Shown in pieces: positions 36,461-46,380 of a stretch of 64,000 nt of DNA. Numbering within the stretch: position 1 is the first letter of the stretch; the number at the start of each line of letters is the position of its first letter. The notes below the pieces were generated by a model. It saw nothing but the letters and a program-made list of their open reading frames with translations, searched no databases and was not told the origin of the DNA. Origin of the DNA: Gemmatimonadota bacterium (GTDB lineage Bacteria > Latescibacterota > UBA2968 > UBA8231); the NCBI GenBank assembly GCA_018660835.1, contig JABJJN010000008.1:110977-174976 (forward strand), written 5' to 3'. A program made the position numbers and the translations under genes.

Positions 36461-36622
36461 GTGGAAGATCTCCTCTGATGGCGTCGCTGACTTGCTGGGC
36501 TATCTGGTTATCTACCCGGATTTTGACATACGGCGCTACCACCTCGGGTCGACAGTGGCAGGACTGGGACCGGTTGCGCATACGTATAGGAGACCCCTTC
36601 GCCATTCTCACCGAGGACCCAG

Positions 36623-37897
36623 ATGAACCCACGTGAGCGTATGCGTGCCCTGATCCGACGCGAGCCCATCGATCGCTTGCCCTATCAGTTTGGCGGTCCT
36701 AGGGCCTCCACCTTCGCTGCCTGGCGTCTGCAGGGACTCAGCCAGCTGCAACAACGCAACTGGTCACAGCTCTCCGGCGAGGACGGCACCATGGGCGTCG
36801 GTAAGTTCTACACCGGCGTCTACCCACTGTTCGAGGAACGTGTGATCGAGGAACAGGGCAACCTGCGCACCTGGGTCGATGGCTGGGGCTCTACACGACA
36901 GGACGCCATCGTGCAACCCACTGCCGGTTTTGCCACCCGACGCTGGCTCGATTTCGCCGTCAAAGGCTGGGACGACTGGAAACGTGTGCGCGAACGTCTC
37001 GATCCGCACACGCCACAGCGCACACGCCCTCTCACGGTTGACGAGATCACGCCTACCATGGGGCCCGATAGCTATGGCTGGCATGCTCCTGGCGGCAGCC
37101 ATTGGCGTGACAACATCGAGACCTGCAATCATGCTGATGTGCCGGTGCGGCTGGTAACGACAGGAATCTACTGGGGTATCCGTGACCTGGTGGGCATGGA
37201 GAATCTCTCGGTCATGTTCTACGACCAACCCGGCCTGGTGCAGGACATGTTCGACTACTGGGCCTGGTTCCTGATGGAATTGCTCGACGAAGCCCTCAGT
37301 CACATCAAGGTCGATATCGTCATGCTCAACGAGGACATGGCTTTCAAAGGACAAGCCATGATGTCGCCACCATTGATGCAGAAATTTCTGCTGCCCAACT
37401 ATCGCAAGCTCTACTCCTTCTTCAAGGACAAGGGGGTTGGCACCCTGATCATGGACAGCGACGGCTACAACAATCAGATCCTCGATGTGTTGTATCCGCA
37501 GGTGCTGGACGGCATCCAGCCCATCGAGATCGCCGCCGGCAACGATCCTGAGCAGATTCTGACCAACTTTCCGGGCATCCACATCCACGGTGGGGTGGAC
37601 AAACGTGAATTGCGTTTTTCACGCGAACAGCTGCGTGCCGAAGTGGTCAAACGCTACAACACGGCCCGTCGCCATGGCGGCTACATCCCACATGTCGATC
37701 ATGGCGTGCCACCGGACATCCCCTTGCGCAACTTCCTCTACTACCTCGAGTTGTGTCGCGGCTTCTGTGACGGTCAGGATCTGGCGAGCTTCGAGCCCTC
37801 CTGCCAGCTGGAGCAGCAGCTTGGTCCTGTGGAGGAGATGTTCGAACCCGGCTCAGCTATCGCCGCCGCCTACGCCATGGACGAAGAACTCGGGTGA
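36623..37897 (+). CDS. URO-D superfamily protein K (DSDG class)
   Basis: A 424-residue URO-D-type protein opening [25 protein letters not shown]-like. It is longer than the usual 340-370 residues. The signature strand reads [13 protein letters not shown], so His is replaced by Asp (DSDG). Other blocks: [48 protein letters not shown] and [20 protein letters not shown]. First gene of the rightward operon K-L-M-N; its TGA overlaps the GTG of L. Confidence 0.85.
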   Translation: MNPRERMRALIRREPIDRLPYQFGGPRASTFAAWRLQGLSQLQQRNWSQLSGEDGTMGVGKFYTGVYPLFEERVIEEQGNLRTWVDGWGSTRQDAIVQPTAGFATRRWLDFAVKGWDDWKRVRERLDPHTPQRTRPLTVDEITPTMGPDSYGWHAPGGSHWRDNIETCNHADVPVRLVTTGIYWGIRDLVGMENLSVMFYDQPGLVQDMFDYWAWFLMELLDEALSHIKVDIVMLNEDMAFKGQAMMSPPLMQKFLLPNYRKLYSFFKDKGVGTLIMDSDGYNNQILDVLYPQVLDGIQPIEIAAGNDPEQILTNFPGIHIHGGVDKRELRFSREQLRAEVVKRYNTARRHGGYIPHVDHGVPPDIPLRNFLYYLELCRGFCDGQDLASFEPSCQLEQQLGPVEEMFEPGSAIAAAYAMDEELG

Positions 37898-38937
37898 ACG
37901 ACGACGTGATGACACCGCGACAGCGCTTCCACGCTGTGATGGATTTTCGCCCCTTCGATCGCCTGCCTGTCGTCGAATGGGCGGGATGGTGGAATCAGAC
38001 CATCGATCGCTGGCACGGTGAGGGTTTGCCGCAGACACTGACTGATCGCTACGACATCTGCCGCCACTTTGGCCTCGACGTGTGGATGCAGGACTGGTTT
38101 CGGCCGCGTGGACCAAACTGTCCACAGCCTGCATCACACGGTTCCGGAATCCTCGTGGACGAAGCAGGGTATGATGCACTGCGCCCTCATCTCTACCCGA
38201 AACCCGCCGTCGACCGCCAACGCTGGACCCATTGGGCGGCGTTGCAACAGCGGGGCGACGCAGTGCTCTGGTTTACCTTGGACGGATATTTCTGGTTTGC
38301 CCGGGGTTTGCTCGGAATCGAACGTCATCTCTTCGCATTCTACGACCAGCCGGAACTTCTGCACCGCATCAACGATGATCTGACCGAATACAGCCTGGCC
38401 GTAGTCGACGAGCTATGCACCATCTGTACGCCCGACTTCATGACCTTTGGTGAAGACATGAGCTACAACCACGGACCCATGTTGTCGAAAGACCTCTACG
38501 ATGAATTCATGGCTCCATACTACCGTCGGATCATTCCGGCTTTACGGGATCGAGGCATTCTCCCCCTGGTGGACTCCGACGGTGATATCACCGGCCCGGT
38601 ACGCTGGTTCGAAGAAGTCGGCCTCGGCGGGGCACTGCCGCTGGAGAGACAGTCCGGTGTCGACATTCCCGAGTTACGGCGGAACCATCCGCGCATGAGC
38701 TTTGTCGGCCACTTCGACAAAATGACCATGAACCGCGGCGAGGCCGCCATGCGCACCGAGTTCGAACGACTACTGCCCACTGCGGCCCGCGGGGGTTTCT
38801 GCATCAGTTGCGATCACCAGACGCCACCGGGCGTGTCGTATGAACAGTATCAGTTGTATCTGCGGCTGTTCCACGAGTACGCCACCGAGGCTGGTCGCCA
38901 ATCGACGTCATTGCTGGCGGATCTCGCCGGTGGTTGA
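37894..38937 (+). CDS. URO-D superfamily protein L (DSDG class)
   Basis: A 347-residue URO-D-type protein with GTG start overlapping the stop of K. It has the opening [41 protein letters not shown], the signature LPLVDSDGD (DSDG, like K), [10 protein letters not shown] and [21 protein letters not shown] and L share the DSDG class and the VDH/CDH-x-PP ending, so they may be a diverged pair acting on related substrates. Confidence 0.85.
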   Translation: MNDDVMTPRQRFHAVMDFRPFDRLPVVEWAGWWNQTIDRWHGEGLPQTLTDRYDICRHFGLDVWMQDWFRPRGPNCPQPASHGSGILVDEAGYDALRPHLYPKPAVDRQRWTHWAALQQRGDAVLWFTLDGYFWFARGLLGIERHLFAFYDQPELLHRINDDLTEYSLAVVDELCTICTPDFMTFGEDMSYNHGPMLSKDLYDEFMAPYYRRIIPALRDRGILPLVDSDGDITGPVRWFEEVGLGGALPLERQSGVDIPELRRNHPRMSFVGHFDKMTMNRGEAAMRTEFERLLPTAARGGFCISCDHQTPPGVSYEQYQLYLRLFHEYATEAGRQSTSLLADLAGG

Positions 38938-40000
38938 GCTCAAGCCGGACTTCGAGCAGGTCCTCGATCGCTTCGAAGCCTGGTGGCAAGGTGAGATCGT
39001 CGATCGTCCTCTGGTTGGTTTCAGCTACCCAAAGGACCCGGAAAATCGTGTGTCAGTGCCGGTGTCGACCCATGCCAGCCTGCATGACCGCTGGATGGAC
39101 GCCGACTTCGCCGTGGCCTCAGCAAGTGCGCGGGTGAACAACACGATCTTTGCTGGCGACGCCTTGCCCGTGGCCTATCCAAATCTTGGACCGGAGGTAT
39201 TCTCGGCATTTTACGGCTGCCCATTGGTGTTCACCGAAACGACTTCGTGGAGCGAGCCCGTCCTCGAAGACTGGGACAGCGTCGGCACCTTGTCTCTGGA
39301 TGCAGACAATCAATATCACCGCAAGATTCTGCAGATCACCGATGGACTGCTCGAGATCGGGCGTGATCGATTCCTGGTCGGCTACACCGATCTGCATGGT
39401 GGCGGCGACGCCATCGCCGCGCTGCGTGAGCCGCAACGGCTGTGCATCGACGTTCTCGAGCGACCCGATGATGTACGAGCTCTCGCCGAACGGGTGACCA
39501 CCGACTTCCTGCACACCTACGACCTGTACCACGATAGGCTACAGACTGCCGGCCAGCATTCTATCACCTGGCTGCCGGCAACCTGTCGCGGCCGCATGCA
39601 CGTGCCCTCCAATGATTTCTCCTGCATGATCTCGCAGGAGCTTTTCGAGGACCTCTTCATCCCTGGCATCATCCGCGAGTGCCGGCACATGGACCGCTGT
39701 ATCTACCACCTGGACGGGCCCGATGCACTGCGCTTCCTCGACCTGATCCTGGCAATCCCCGAGATCGATGCAATACAATGGGTACCAGGCGCGGGGCAGG
39801 CCCACTGGTCGAATTGGATCGATGTGTACCACCGCATACAGGCAGCGGGCAAGTCGTTCGTCATCTACCCGGCCGCAGTGGAACTCGACCAGGTCTTTTC
39901 TGTCTTGCGTCCCGAGGGTGTCTGGCTCGCAGTCTCCGGCGTCACCGATCACGACATGGCCCACGGCGTGCTCGACGCGGTGTCTCGATGGACAGCATGA
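38930..40000 (+). CDS. URO-D superfamily protein M (divergent, HLDG)
   Basis: A 356-residue URO-D-like protein. The likely start is a GTG at 38930, eight bases inside gene L; the frame runs back to 38840 but that part only shadows L. The opening ([27 protein letters not shown], with the WWxxEIxDRP block) marks a known divergent subgroup. The signature strand is CIYHLDGPDALRFLD (HxDG). The end lacks the usual GGF/GGG strand. No clear ribosome-binding site, consistent with coupling to L. Confidence 0.75.
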   Translation: MVELKPDFEQVLDRFEAWWQGEIVDRPLVGFSYPKDPENRVSVPVSTHASLHDRWMDADFAVASASARVNNTIFAGDALPVAYPNLGPEVFSAFYGCPLVFTETTSWSEPVLEDWDSVGTLSLDADNQYHRKILQITDGLLEIGRDRFLVGYTDLHGGGDAIAALREPQRLCIDVLERPDDVRALAERVTTDFLHTYDLYHDRLQTAGQHSITWLPATCRGRMHVPSNDFSCMISQELFEDLFIPGIIRECRHMDRCIYHLDGPDALRFLDLILAIPEIDAIQWVPGAGQAHWSNWIDVYHRIQAAGKSFVIYPAAVELDQVFSVLRPEGVWLAVSGVTDHDMAHGVLDAVSRWTA

Positions 40001-40995
40001 ACCATCGGCAACGTCTTCAGGCCATCATCGCCGGTGAGCCTGCAGATCGCTGCGGCTTCTGGCTCGGCAACCCGCACGCCGATACGTGGCCGATCCTCGA
40101 GGGCCACTTCGGTACCGACGATCACGAGCAGATCCTGCAGCAGTTTGATGACGATATGCGATGGATCCGGCCCGGCGCCTACCACCACCCCGAGGCGCGG
40201 CCGATGTTCGACTTTCAGCGCAAGGGTCGCGAACTGGCCGCTGGGGGCGTCTTCGCTGATTGCGACAGTGTCGACGAGGTCGATGCCTTCGACTGGCCGA
40301 ATCCGGACTACCTCGACTTCACCGATACCATCTCCAGCTTACAGACTGCCGGTGATGTCTATCGTCCCAGTGGCTTCTGGTGCCCATTCTTCCACTATGT
40401 CGCTGACTTTTTCGGGATGGAGAACTACTTCGTCAAGATGTACACCCACGCCGACGTCGTGCATGCCGTCACTCGTCACGTCGTCGACTTTCATCTGGAA
40501 GCAAATCGTCGCTTCTTCGCCGTCGCCGGCGATCTGATAGATGCCTACTTCTTCGGCAACGATTTCGGCACCCAGCGCGGTCTGCTCATCAGTCGCCAGA
40601 TGATGGCCGACTTCGTCTTTCCCTACTTCCGCCAGCTCACGGGCCTCGCGCACGAATCCGGCTATCGCGTCATCCTGCACTCCTGCGGCTCCATCTACGA
40701 CGTCATCCCCGATCTCATCGACATGGGCGTCGATGCCCTGCATCCTCTGCAGGCACGCGCCGCCAACATGGAAGCCGAACGCCTCGCGGTGGATTTCGGC
40801 GGCGAGTTGGCTTTTGTGGGAGGGATCGACACGCAGGATCTGCTGGTCAATGGGAAACCGGACGACATCGCCGCCGACGTGAAGCGCGTCAAGCGCCTGC
40901 TCGGACCGCGTCTGATCATCTCACCCAGCCACGAGGCAGTGCTGCCGAATGTGTCGCCTTTGAATCTGCTCGCTATGGCACAGGCGGTTCGCTAA
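39997..40995 (+). CDS. URO-D superfamily protein N (HxCG class)
   Basis: A 332-residue URO-D-type barrel. I use the ATG at 39997, which overlaps M's stop as ATGA and gives MNHRQRLQAIIAGEPADRC; an ATG at 39988 adds three residues. Blocks: IDAYFFGNDFGTQRGLLIS, the signature VILHSCGSIYDVI (HxCG), LHPLQARAANMEAE, LAFVGGIDTQDLL and LIISPSHEAVLPNV. Last gene of K-L-M-N; only 20 bases from convergent gene O. Confidence 0.85.
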   Translation: MNHRQRLQAIIAGEPADRCGFWLGNPHADTWPILEGHFGTDDHEQILQQFDDDMRWIRPGAYHHPEARPMFDFQRKGRELAAGGVFADCDSVDEVDAFDWPNPDYLDFTDTISSLQTAGDVYRPSGFWCPFFHYVADFFGMENYFVKMYTHADVVHAVTRHVVDFHLEANRRFFAVAGDLIDAYFFGNDFGTQRGLLISRQMMADFVFPYFRQLTGLAHESGYRVILHSCGSIYDVIPDLIDMGVDALHPLQARAANMEAERLAVDFGGELAFVGGIDTQDLLVNGKPDDIAADVKRVKRLLGPRLIISPSHEAVLPNVSPLNLLAMAQAVR

Positions 40996-41015
40996 AGGGC
41001 TCCCCTGCTAGCAGA

Positions 41016-42059
41016 TCAGACCGTTGCCTGATGGTCAGGCACGATCTGCACCTGCAGGCACAGGCCACCCGCTGGCTGCAGGCGCTGCAACTGGTCCAGT
41101 TCCGACTGGTACACCGGTCCGGTCACGATCAGCGGCTTGTGGGCCAGGATGCGCCGCAGTTGCGGCATGACCTCGGCTGCCAGTGGGCCGCCGGGGTAAT
41201 CGATGGAGACCTGAATGCAGTCCAGATCCGGCTCCTGCACCAGGTCGTCGATGATGTGCAGACAGCAGGAATGCAGGTGGATGAGGGTGATGTCGAAAGC
41301 CTCAAAGACCTTCCGATCGAAGGGCAGCACACGCTCGCGGTAGGTCTCCGGCGACAGCATCGAAGCGTTATCAACCTGGGTCCTCACGACGGTGCCCGGC
41401 GCCCAGATCCCATAACTGGACAGATATCCATCTTCGAATCTGGGCGTCGCCGCCAGCCTCATCGTCGCCATGTGGTTAAACAGTTCAGCGCACTTGGCCA
41501 GGATCCGGTCCGCTACGTCTGGCGCCGTCTTGACGGCTATACAGGCTTCTTCATGACCCAGACCGGCAAACATCATGTCCACCGGGCCGCGGAACAGAGG
41601 TTGTGTGATCGGGTAGCGGCCGTCGGCACGATCGACGAGATACTCGACGAAAGCGCCAAGCTTGTCGATCCAATCCTGGTCAGGTGCTACCAGGGCCTCA
41701 TCATGCCAATCCTCGACGCAGTCTTCGACCCAGGACTCCGCCCATGGACCGCCGGTGACGATTCGTATCGGACAGCCGAAGGCGGCCTCCGTCCAACACA
41801 TGCCCGGTGGTCCCTCGCCGACCATGAAATCACCGTGGATCACTTCGCGGGTCTGATGGTCGCCGTAGAATCGGGACGGCTCGAGCAATTCGGGTGTGAT
41901 CAGGCACCCATCCACCGATCTGGTCCCATCAGCAAGGGGGATCCCACCGCGCTCCTGTAATGGCTGGTGCGCTGACACCGACATCAGTGGTGTCTCGCCC
42001 TGCCGACGCCAGAACGATTCGTGTCGACTCAGCAGGTCTCGCAGTTCATTGTCGCTCAT
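41016..42059 (-). CDS. URO-D superfamily protein O (divergent, HSCC)
   Basis: A 347-residue URO-D-like protein of the divergent M type: it opens with a helical RHESFWRRQGETPLMSVS and ends without the usual GGG strand. The signature is LIHLHSCCLHIID, an H-x-C pair followed by Cys in place of Gly. Other blocks: GPVDMMFAGLGHEEAC, DNASMLSPETYRERVLPFD and CIQVSIDYPGGP. Its ATG overlaps the TGA of P. Last gene of the leftward operon Q-HyuA-P-O. Confidence 0.75.
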   Translation of the reverse strand: MSDNELRDLLSRHESFWRRQGETPLMSVSAHQPLQERGGIPLADGTRSVDGCLITPELLEPSRFYGDHQTREVIHGDFMVGEGPPGMCWTEAAFGCPIRIVTGGPWAESWVEDCVEDWHDEALVAPDQDWIDKLGAFVEYLVDRADGRYPITQPLFRGPVDMMFAGLGHEEACIAVKTAPDVADRILAKCAELFNHMATMRLAATPRFEDGYLSSYGIWAPGTVVRTQVDNASMLSPETYRERVLPFDRKVFEAFDITLIHLHSCCLHIIDDLVQEPDLDCIQVSIDYPGGPLAAEVMPQLRRILAHKPLIVTGPVYQSELDQLQRLQPAGGLCLQVQIVPDHQATV

Positions 42060-43168
42060 TCTCTTGCCTTCCTGACAACTGAGCCCGCCGCTTGATCCTC
42101 AGGCGCGGCATCGGTGAAGTCGCCGTGTGTCTCGCACGTGCGCTGGTAGGTCGCGAAAGATTCCAGGGGAATTTCCGGGCTGACGGAATGCGTGCCGATG
42201 ATGAATCCTCCGTCACGTCCCAACTCGATAAGCGTTTTTGCCTCGCTCTCGATCTCAGCGGCGCTGCCGAGGGGTAGCGTCTGCGTGTTGCACATGCCCC
42301 CCGTCAGAATGAGTTGCGGATAGCGCCGGCGCAGCTGCTCGGCGATCATTCCCGTCCGGCGTTCAAGTGGATTCAGACCATCGATACCAGCGTCGACGAG
42401 CATGTCGAGAATCGGCAGAATGTTGCCATCAGAATGCAGGACTACGTACCGGGCACCGGCCTCCTTGTAGGCGCGGATCATGCGGCGATACGCCGGCAGC
42501 AACACTCGTTCGAAGCTGTCGGGCGAAAACATGGGGCCGCCATTGTGGGCCATGTCGTCGTAAATCCATACACCGCTGTCGGACAGATCCCAACGTCGGA
42601 GCAACTCAACACCCACGGCGATCAGGTGATCGACCATCTTATCGACCAGGGCCCGTGCCAGACATACGTCGCCGGCCATGTCCATCAGGAACTGTTCGGT
42701 GCCGCGCACGAAACTGGTACGCAGATAGGGTCCACCCGTCTTGCCAAAGACGCAGTAATTGGACTTGTCCGCGGCCAGCTTCGACGCCGTCGCTTGCAGG
42801 TCTCCCCCGTGTATCGCGTAGCGTAGATCGAGACACGGTGCATCGAACACGATATGCTCGGGGTCGCAACCGGGGGGGATCGGCACCTCGAGGACCTCGT
42901 CGAAATACGCCCCATCTCGTGAGCGCACCGTGCGGCCCCAATCATCGACGCGAACCGTCCAATCTCCGCGTCGCTCCAACAGCTTGGCTCGCGTCGGGAA
43001 GGCACCCTCGCGCGGGCACCAGATAGCGATGTCGCTGAGGCTCTCGGGTGGGCCCAACCGGCGTTCCCAAGCAGGGGGCAATTCCCAGAAGCTATCGAAC
43101 CGGGGAATCCTGTCGGGGCGCTCGAAGTGGCAAGCGCGAAGGACACGTTCGTGTGAGGTGATGGACAT
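42056..43168 (-). CDS. URO-D superfamily protein P (HxDG class)
   Basis: A 370-residue URO-D-type barrel opening MSITSHERVLRACHFERPDRIPR. Blocks: VWIYDDMAHNGGPMFSPDSF, the signature VVLHSDGNILPIL (HxDG), LNPLERRTGMIAEQL, LILTGGMCNTQTLP and GGFIIGTHSVSPEIPLES. It is closest in pattern to genes B and J. Sixty-six bases separate it from the HyuA-like gene before it. Confidence 0.87.
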   Translation of the reverse strand: MSITSHERVLRACHFERPDRIPRFDSFWELPPAWERRLGPPESLSDIAIWCPREGAFPTRAKLLERRGDWTVRVDDWGRTVRSRDGAYFDEVLEVPIPPGCDPEHIVFDAPCLDLRYAIHGGDLQATASKLAADKSNYCVFGKTGGPYLRTSFVRGTEQFLMDMAGDVCLARALVDKMVDHLIAVGVELLRRWDLSDSGVWIYDDMAHNGGPMFSPDSFERVLLPAYRRMIRAYKEAGARYVVLHSDGNILPILDMLVDAGIDGLNPLERRTGMIAEQLRRRYPQLILTGGMCNTQTLPLGSAAEIESEAKTLIELGRDGGFIIGTHSVSPEIPLESFATYQRTCETHGDFTDAAPEDQAAGSVVRKARE

Positions 43169-43234
43169 CTTGGCGGCTCCCGGACCTGTTTCTCAATAAT
43201 CCCAGATCGGGCACTGACCGCAACTCGTCCGAGT

Positions 43235-45259
43235 TCATCGACCTGCTGGATTACCAGATCCAAAGACAGGCTTCCCCACAGCGCTGAAGACCAGTTCAGT
43301 CTCGATGAGTGCCACGCCAGCCTGACCCCGCACGGGGGCCGTGATATCCTGTCGCGCAACACGCACTTGCGCATCGTCAGCACCGGCTCGGCCCACGCGC
43401 TCACGCAGATAGACCGTCGCCCGTTCATGCGCCAAAGCGACGCCAGCTTCGAGAGAACGCGTCGCCAGAAGACCGTCAGGCAACAGGACGTGGTAGATGT
43501 TCTCCCGCTCCGTGGGTCGAATCTGCACCCGCAGATGCTGCACCACACCGCCGGCAACGGCACCCACCGCATTGGCCACAGGCGCGTGCGGCGCCACAAC
43601 GAGTTCTGTATTCAGCCGCTCAGCGACACCGGGGCTGTACGCCTCCACAGGGGCACCCACAAAAACCAGGGGCCGGTCCAACTCCAGACGGACGCTGAGA
43701 TCGGATGGGAGATCACCGAAGGCGCGCCCCATCAAGGCCTGCGCCCCCTCCGCCCGTTCCCAACCCGCTTCCTTCCCCTCGTCACACAGCACCTTGGACA
43801 CGACTTCCGTGGCGATACGCTGCGATACGCCTTCGACGACGCATTCACAGAAAGCGTGGGCCGAAAGACCCATCTGTGCCCCAAGGAGTTCGGCACCCAG
43901 GCGCGCCGCCTCCCCATCGTGTGCATCGTAGCGCCCCAACACATGCAGAGCATCGGTGGGTGTGAATCCCGCCCGTACAACACATCGACGACGTTCGAGT
44001 TCTGCGAGACCGGACAGCTGCAGACTCCCATACATCGAAGCCTCGGACATCGCTGCCAGGGACGCGGGCGATGCGCCGATCTCCCCGAGCAGACGGTTTC
44101 CCTGAGCGCTCAGCTGGACATGTTCCCCAGCCAGTCTCACGACAAACTCCGCTACGTGCTGTTCGGCACCCGCACGCTGTTGCCGCCGAAGTTCAGCGAG
44201 CACGCCATCATGCTCTTGTGCCAACAAGGACAGGGGCACCACACGCCGCGGCCCCGTCTGCAGCGCTTCGTGCGCACGACGACGTACATCAATGCGCACA
44301 TGGCTGTCGCCACCGAGGCCGACGGTGTGTACGTGCAGTGCTTCCACCATGGTGCGCCAACCGCCAACTCGAGCTCCCTCACGATTGAGCCGAGGCAGAC
44401 CATCACGTAACACGGCGATATCTGTCGTGGTCCCACCCATGTCGATGACCCAGGCATCGCGCCGGCCCGCCAGATGCCAGGCACCGACGACGCTCGCCGC
44501 CGGCCCCGATAGAATCGTCTCCACCGGTCGTTCGAGGGCAAAGTCAGCCCCTACCATGGAACCGTCCCCCTTCACGACCATGAGTGGCGCCCGTATGCCG
44601 ACTCCCACCAAGGTCTCACGCACCGTCTCCACCAGACCGCTCAGTAGAGGAATGAGGCATGCGTTCAGCGCTGCCGTCGTCGCACGCCGAACCGAATCGA
44701 GTTCAGCCGTCAATTCGCTGGCACAGGTAACGGGCAGATGACCGCCATGCTGCCGGATGATCTCAAGAGCCCGATGCTCGTGTGCAGGATTGCGCACCGA
44801 ATAGTAACCGGAGACGGCAAAGGCCTCGACCTTCCCGCGTCGCTGGCGCACCGCTTCGATGAGTGCTTCTTCATCGAGAGGGGCGACCTCCACGCCGGCG
44901 CCATCGTGACCACCGGCAATGGCGACCACATCCTCGGTCACCAGATGACGCTCGAGGCCGAAGCGACGCAGCAGCTGTACGTCGTAGCCAATCAGAATCA
45001 GACACACAGGGTGCCTGATCCCTTCGACGATGGCATTGGTTGCCAGCGTCGTCGATAGTCCCACCACACCAATTTGATTTGCACTGTCGGCGGGTCCCGC
45101 CGCAAGTACCGACCGAATCGACTCGGAGACACCACCCGCCAGATCGGCGGGTGTCGTCAGCGCCTTGGCGCTGGCGACCATGTTCGCCGCAGGCCAGCTC
45201 ACCAATGCCGCATCGGTATAGGTGCCACCTGCGTCCACACCCAGAGCCAGATCGCTCAT
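43235..45259 (-). CDS. Hydantoinase/oxoprolinase family protein (HyuA-like ASKHA ATPase)
   Basis: A 674-residue protein. The N-terminal Hydant_A_N domain starts LALGVDAGGTYTDA (phosphate-binding loop, residues 5-17), and the hydantoinase A ATPase core has DMGGTTTD near residue 271 and VHTVGLGGDS. Classical HyuA/5-oxoprolinase uses ATP to open cyclic amides, with a HyuB partner; no HyuB is present here. The C-terminal third is like acetophenone-carboxylase/DUF-type tails. Fold kin (ASKHA) also activate corrinoid methyltransferases, which is worth noting given its place between URO-D genes Q and P. Start 45259 fits the family better than 45280. Confidence 0.88.
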   Translation of the reverse strand: MSDLALGVDAGGTYTDAALVSWPAANMVASAKALTTPADLAGGVSESIRSVLAAGPADSANQIGVVGLSTTLATNAIVEGIRHPVCLILIGYDVQLLRRFGLERHLVTEDVVAIAGGHDGAGVEVAPLDEEALIEAVRQRRGKVEAFAVSGYYSVRNPAHEHRALEIIRQHGGHLPVTCASELTAELDSVRRATTAALNACLIPLLSGLVETVRETLVGVGIRAPLMVVKGDGSMVGADFALERPVETILSGPAASVVGAWHLAGRRDAWVIDMGGTTTDIAVLRDGLPRLNREGARVGGWRTMVEALHVHTVGLGGDSHVRIDVRRRAHEALQTGPRRVVPLSLLAQEHDGVLAELRRQQRAGAEQHVAEFVVRLAGEHVQLSAQGNRLLGEIGASPASLAAMSEASMYGSLQLSGLAELERRRCVVRAGFTPTDALHVLGRYDAHDGEAARLGAELLGAQMGLSAHAFCECVVEGVSQRIATEVVSKVLCDEGKEAGWERAEGAQALMGRAFGDLPSDLSVRLELDRPLVFVGAPVEAYSPGVAERLNTELVVAPHAPVANAVGAVAGGVVQHLRVQIRPTERENIYHVLLPDGLLATRSLEAGVALAHERATVYLRERVGRAGADDAQVRVARQDITAPVRGQAGVALIETELVFSAVGKPVFGSGNPAGR

Positions 45260-45272
45260 CGTGATGCCGCCA

Positions 45273-46349
45273 TCAGGCATAGGCCCCGAATTGATTCACG
45301 GCATCATACATGGCCACCACATTCTCCGTCGGTGAGTTGTCCTGCAATTGATGCGTGGGGGCGAAACAGTAACCACCACCGGGCATCATCGTCTCAAGGG
45401 TTTCGCGACAGATCTGTGTTACGTCGGCAGGATCACCTGTCGCCACGGGCCCTGCCGTACTGATACAGCCATGGAAAGCCAGGCCGTGACCATAACGCTC
45501 CTTGAGGAAAGCCGGTGACATGTCCATCGCCTCTGGCTGCAGCGTGTCCACCGCGCCAATCCCCATCTCGATGAAGTCGTCATAGGCCCAGCTACTGGAA
45601 CCACACGTGTGGATCATCACCGGCTTGCCGAATTCGGTCGCCAGATCGACGTAGCGCTGATGTCGAGGACGGATGTGCCGTCGGTAGAGATCGAGGCCGA
45701 TGAGGGGTCCCTTCTGCGTGCCCAGATCCTCGCCGAGCCAGACAAAGTCGATATGGTCTGCCGCCACCTCGAGGCAACGGCGGGTCACGGCCAGTTCGTG
45801 TTCCACCTTGCGATCGACCAGAGCAAGACCGGCGGCATCGTCGGTGATCAGATCGACGAGGACCTGTTCCATCGTGCGGATCATGCCATTGCTATTGATG
45901 ATGTCGCCGAGCCCCGGATTGCCGAGATGGGTGGCGACACCCGTTGCGCGCAGCCGCGCCGCTTGCGAGACCAGCGACGCGTAGTCATAGTCGTCAGCCG
46001 AGGGCGATGGCCACGCGGCGATGGCCGCCTCATCTGCGTCACGCAGAGGAAAGTCGCAGAAGTCCCAGTATCCCCCACTGTCGTGTTCGATCCAACGTGT
46101 CCGCCGCCCCCAGACCGGATCGACACGCCGATCCGTGACCGGCTCGTGCAGACGATCGCCGATGTAGCCTGCCCTCACCTCGCGGAAATCAACACACAGG
46201 CGGCGACGCAAGCCCTCATGGTCATCGGTAGCCAGCCCGAAGTGTGCCTTCAGGCGGGCATCGATCCCCGGATTTGCACTGTAGTTGATCGGCACACGAT
46301 CAGCTTCCTGACGATTCAGCGTCAGCAACACTCGTTCACTGGAATCCAT
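45273..46349 (-). CDS. URO-D superfamily protein Q (HxCG class)
   Basis: A 358-residue URO-D-type barrel opening MDSSERVLLTLNRQEADRVPIN. Blocks: FVWLGEDLGTQKGPLIGLDLY, the signature VMIHTCGSSSWAY (HxCG), VDTLQPEAMDMSP, LAFHGCISTAGPVATG and GGGYCFAPTHQLQDNSP. Similar proteins are often annotated as URO-D or methyltransferase near catabolic genes. First gene of the operon Q-HyuA-P-O, which ends 13 bases before HyuA. A GTG nine bases upstream is an alternative start. Confidence 0.87.
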   Translation of the reverse strand: MDSSERVLLTLNRQEADRVPINYSANPGIDARLKAHFGLATDDHEGLRRRLCVDFREVRAGYIGDRLHEPVTDRRVDPVWGRRTRWIEHDSGGYWDFCDFPLRDADEAAIAAWPSPSADDYDYASLVSQAARLRATGVATHLGNPGLGDIINSNGMIRTMEQVLVDLITDDAAGLALVDRKVEHELAVTRRCLEVAADHIDFVWLGEDLGTQKGPLIGLDLYRRHIRPRHQRYVDLATEFGKPVMIHTCGSSSWAYDDFIEMGIGAVDTLQPEAMDMSPAFLKERYGHGLAFHGCISTAGPVATGDPADVTQICRETLETMMPGGGYCFAPTHQLQDNSPTENVVAMYDAVNQFGAYA

Positions 46350-46380
46350 CCGCAACACACCCTCTTTCCTTCACCCGTGC

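Noticed and set aside
21356-46349. Annotating the URO-D genes as hemE (heme synthesis)
   Set aside because: A genome needs one hemE, and none of the 17 has the N-terminal arginine motif of HemE; the signature strands fit MtaA/CmuA-like and uncharacterised groups.
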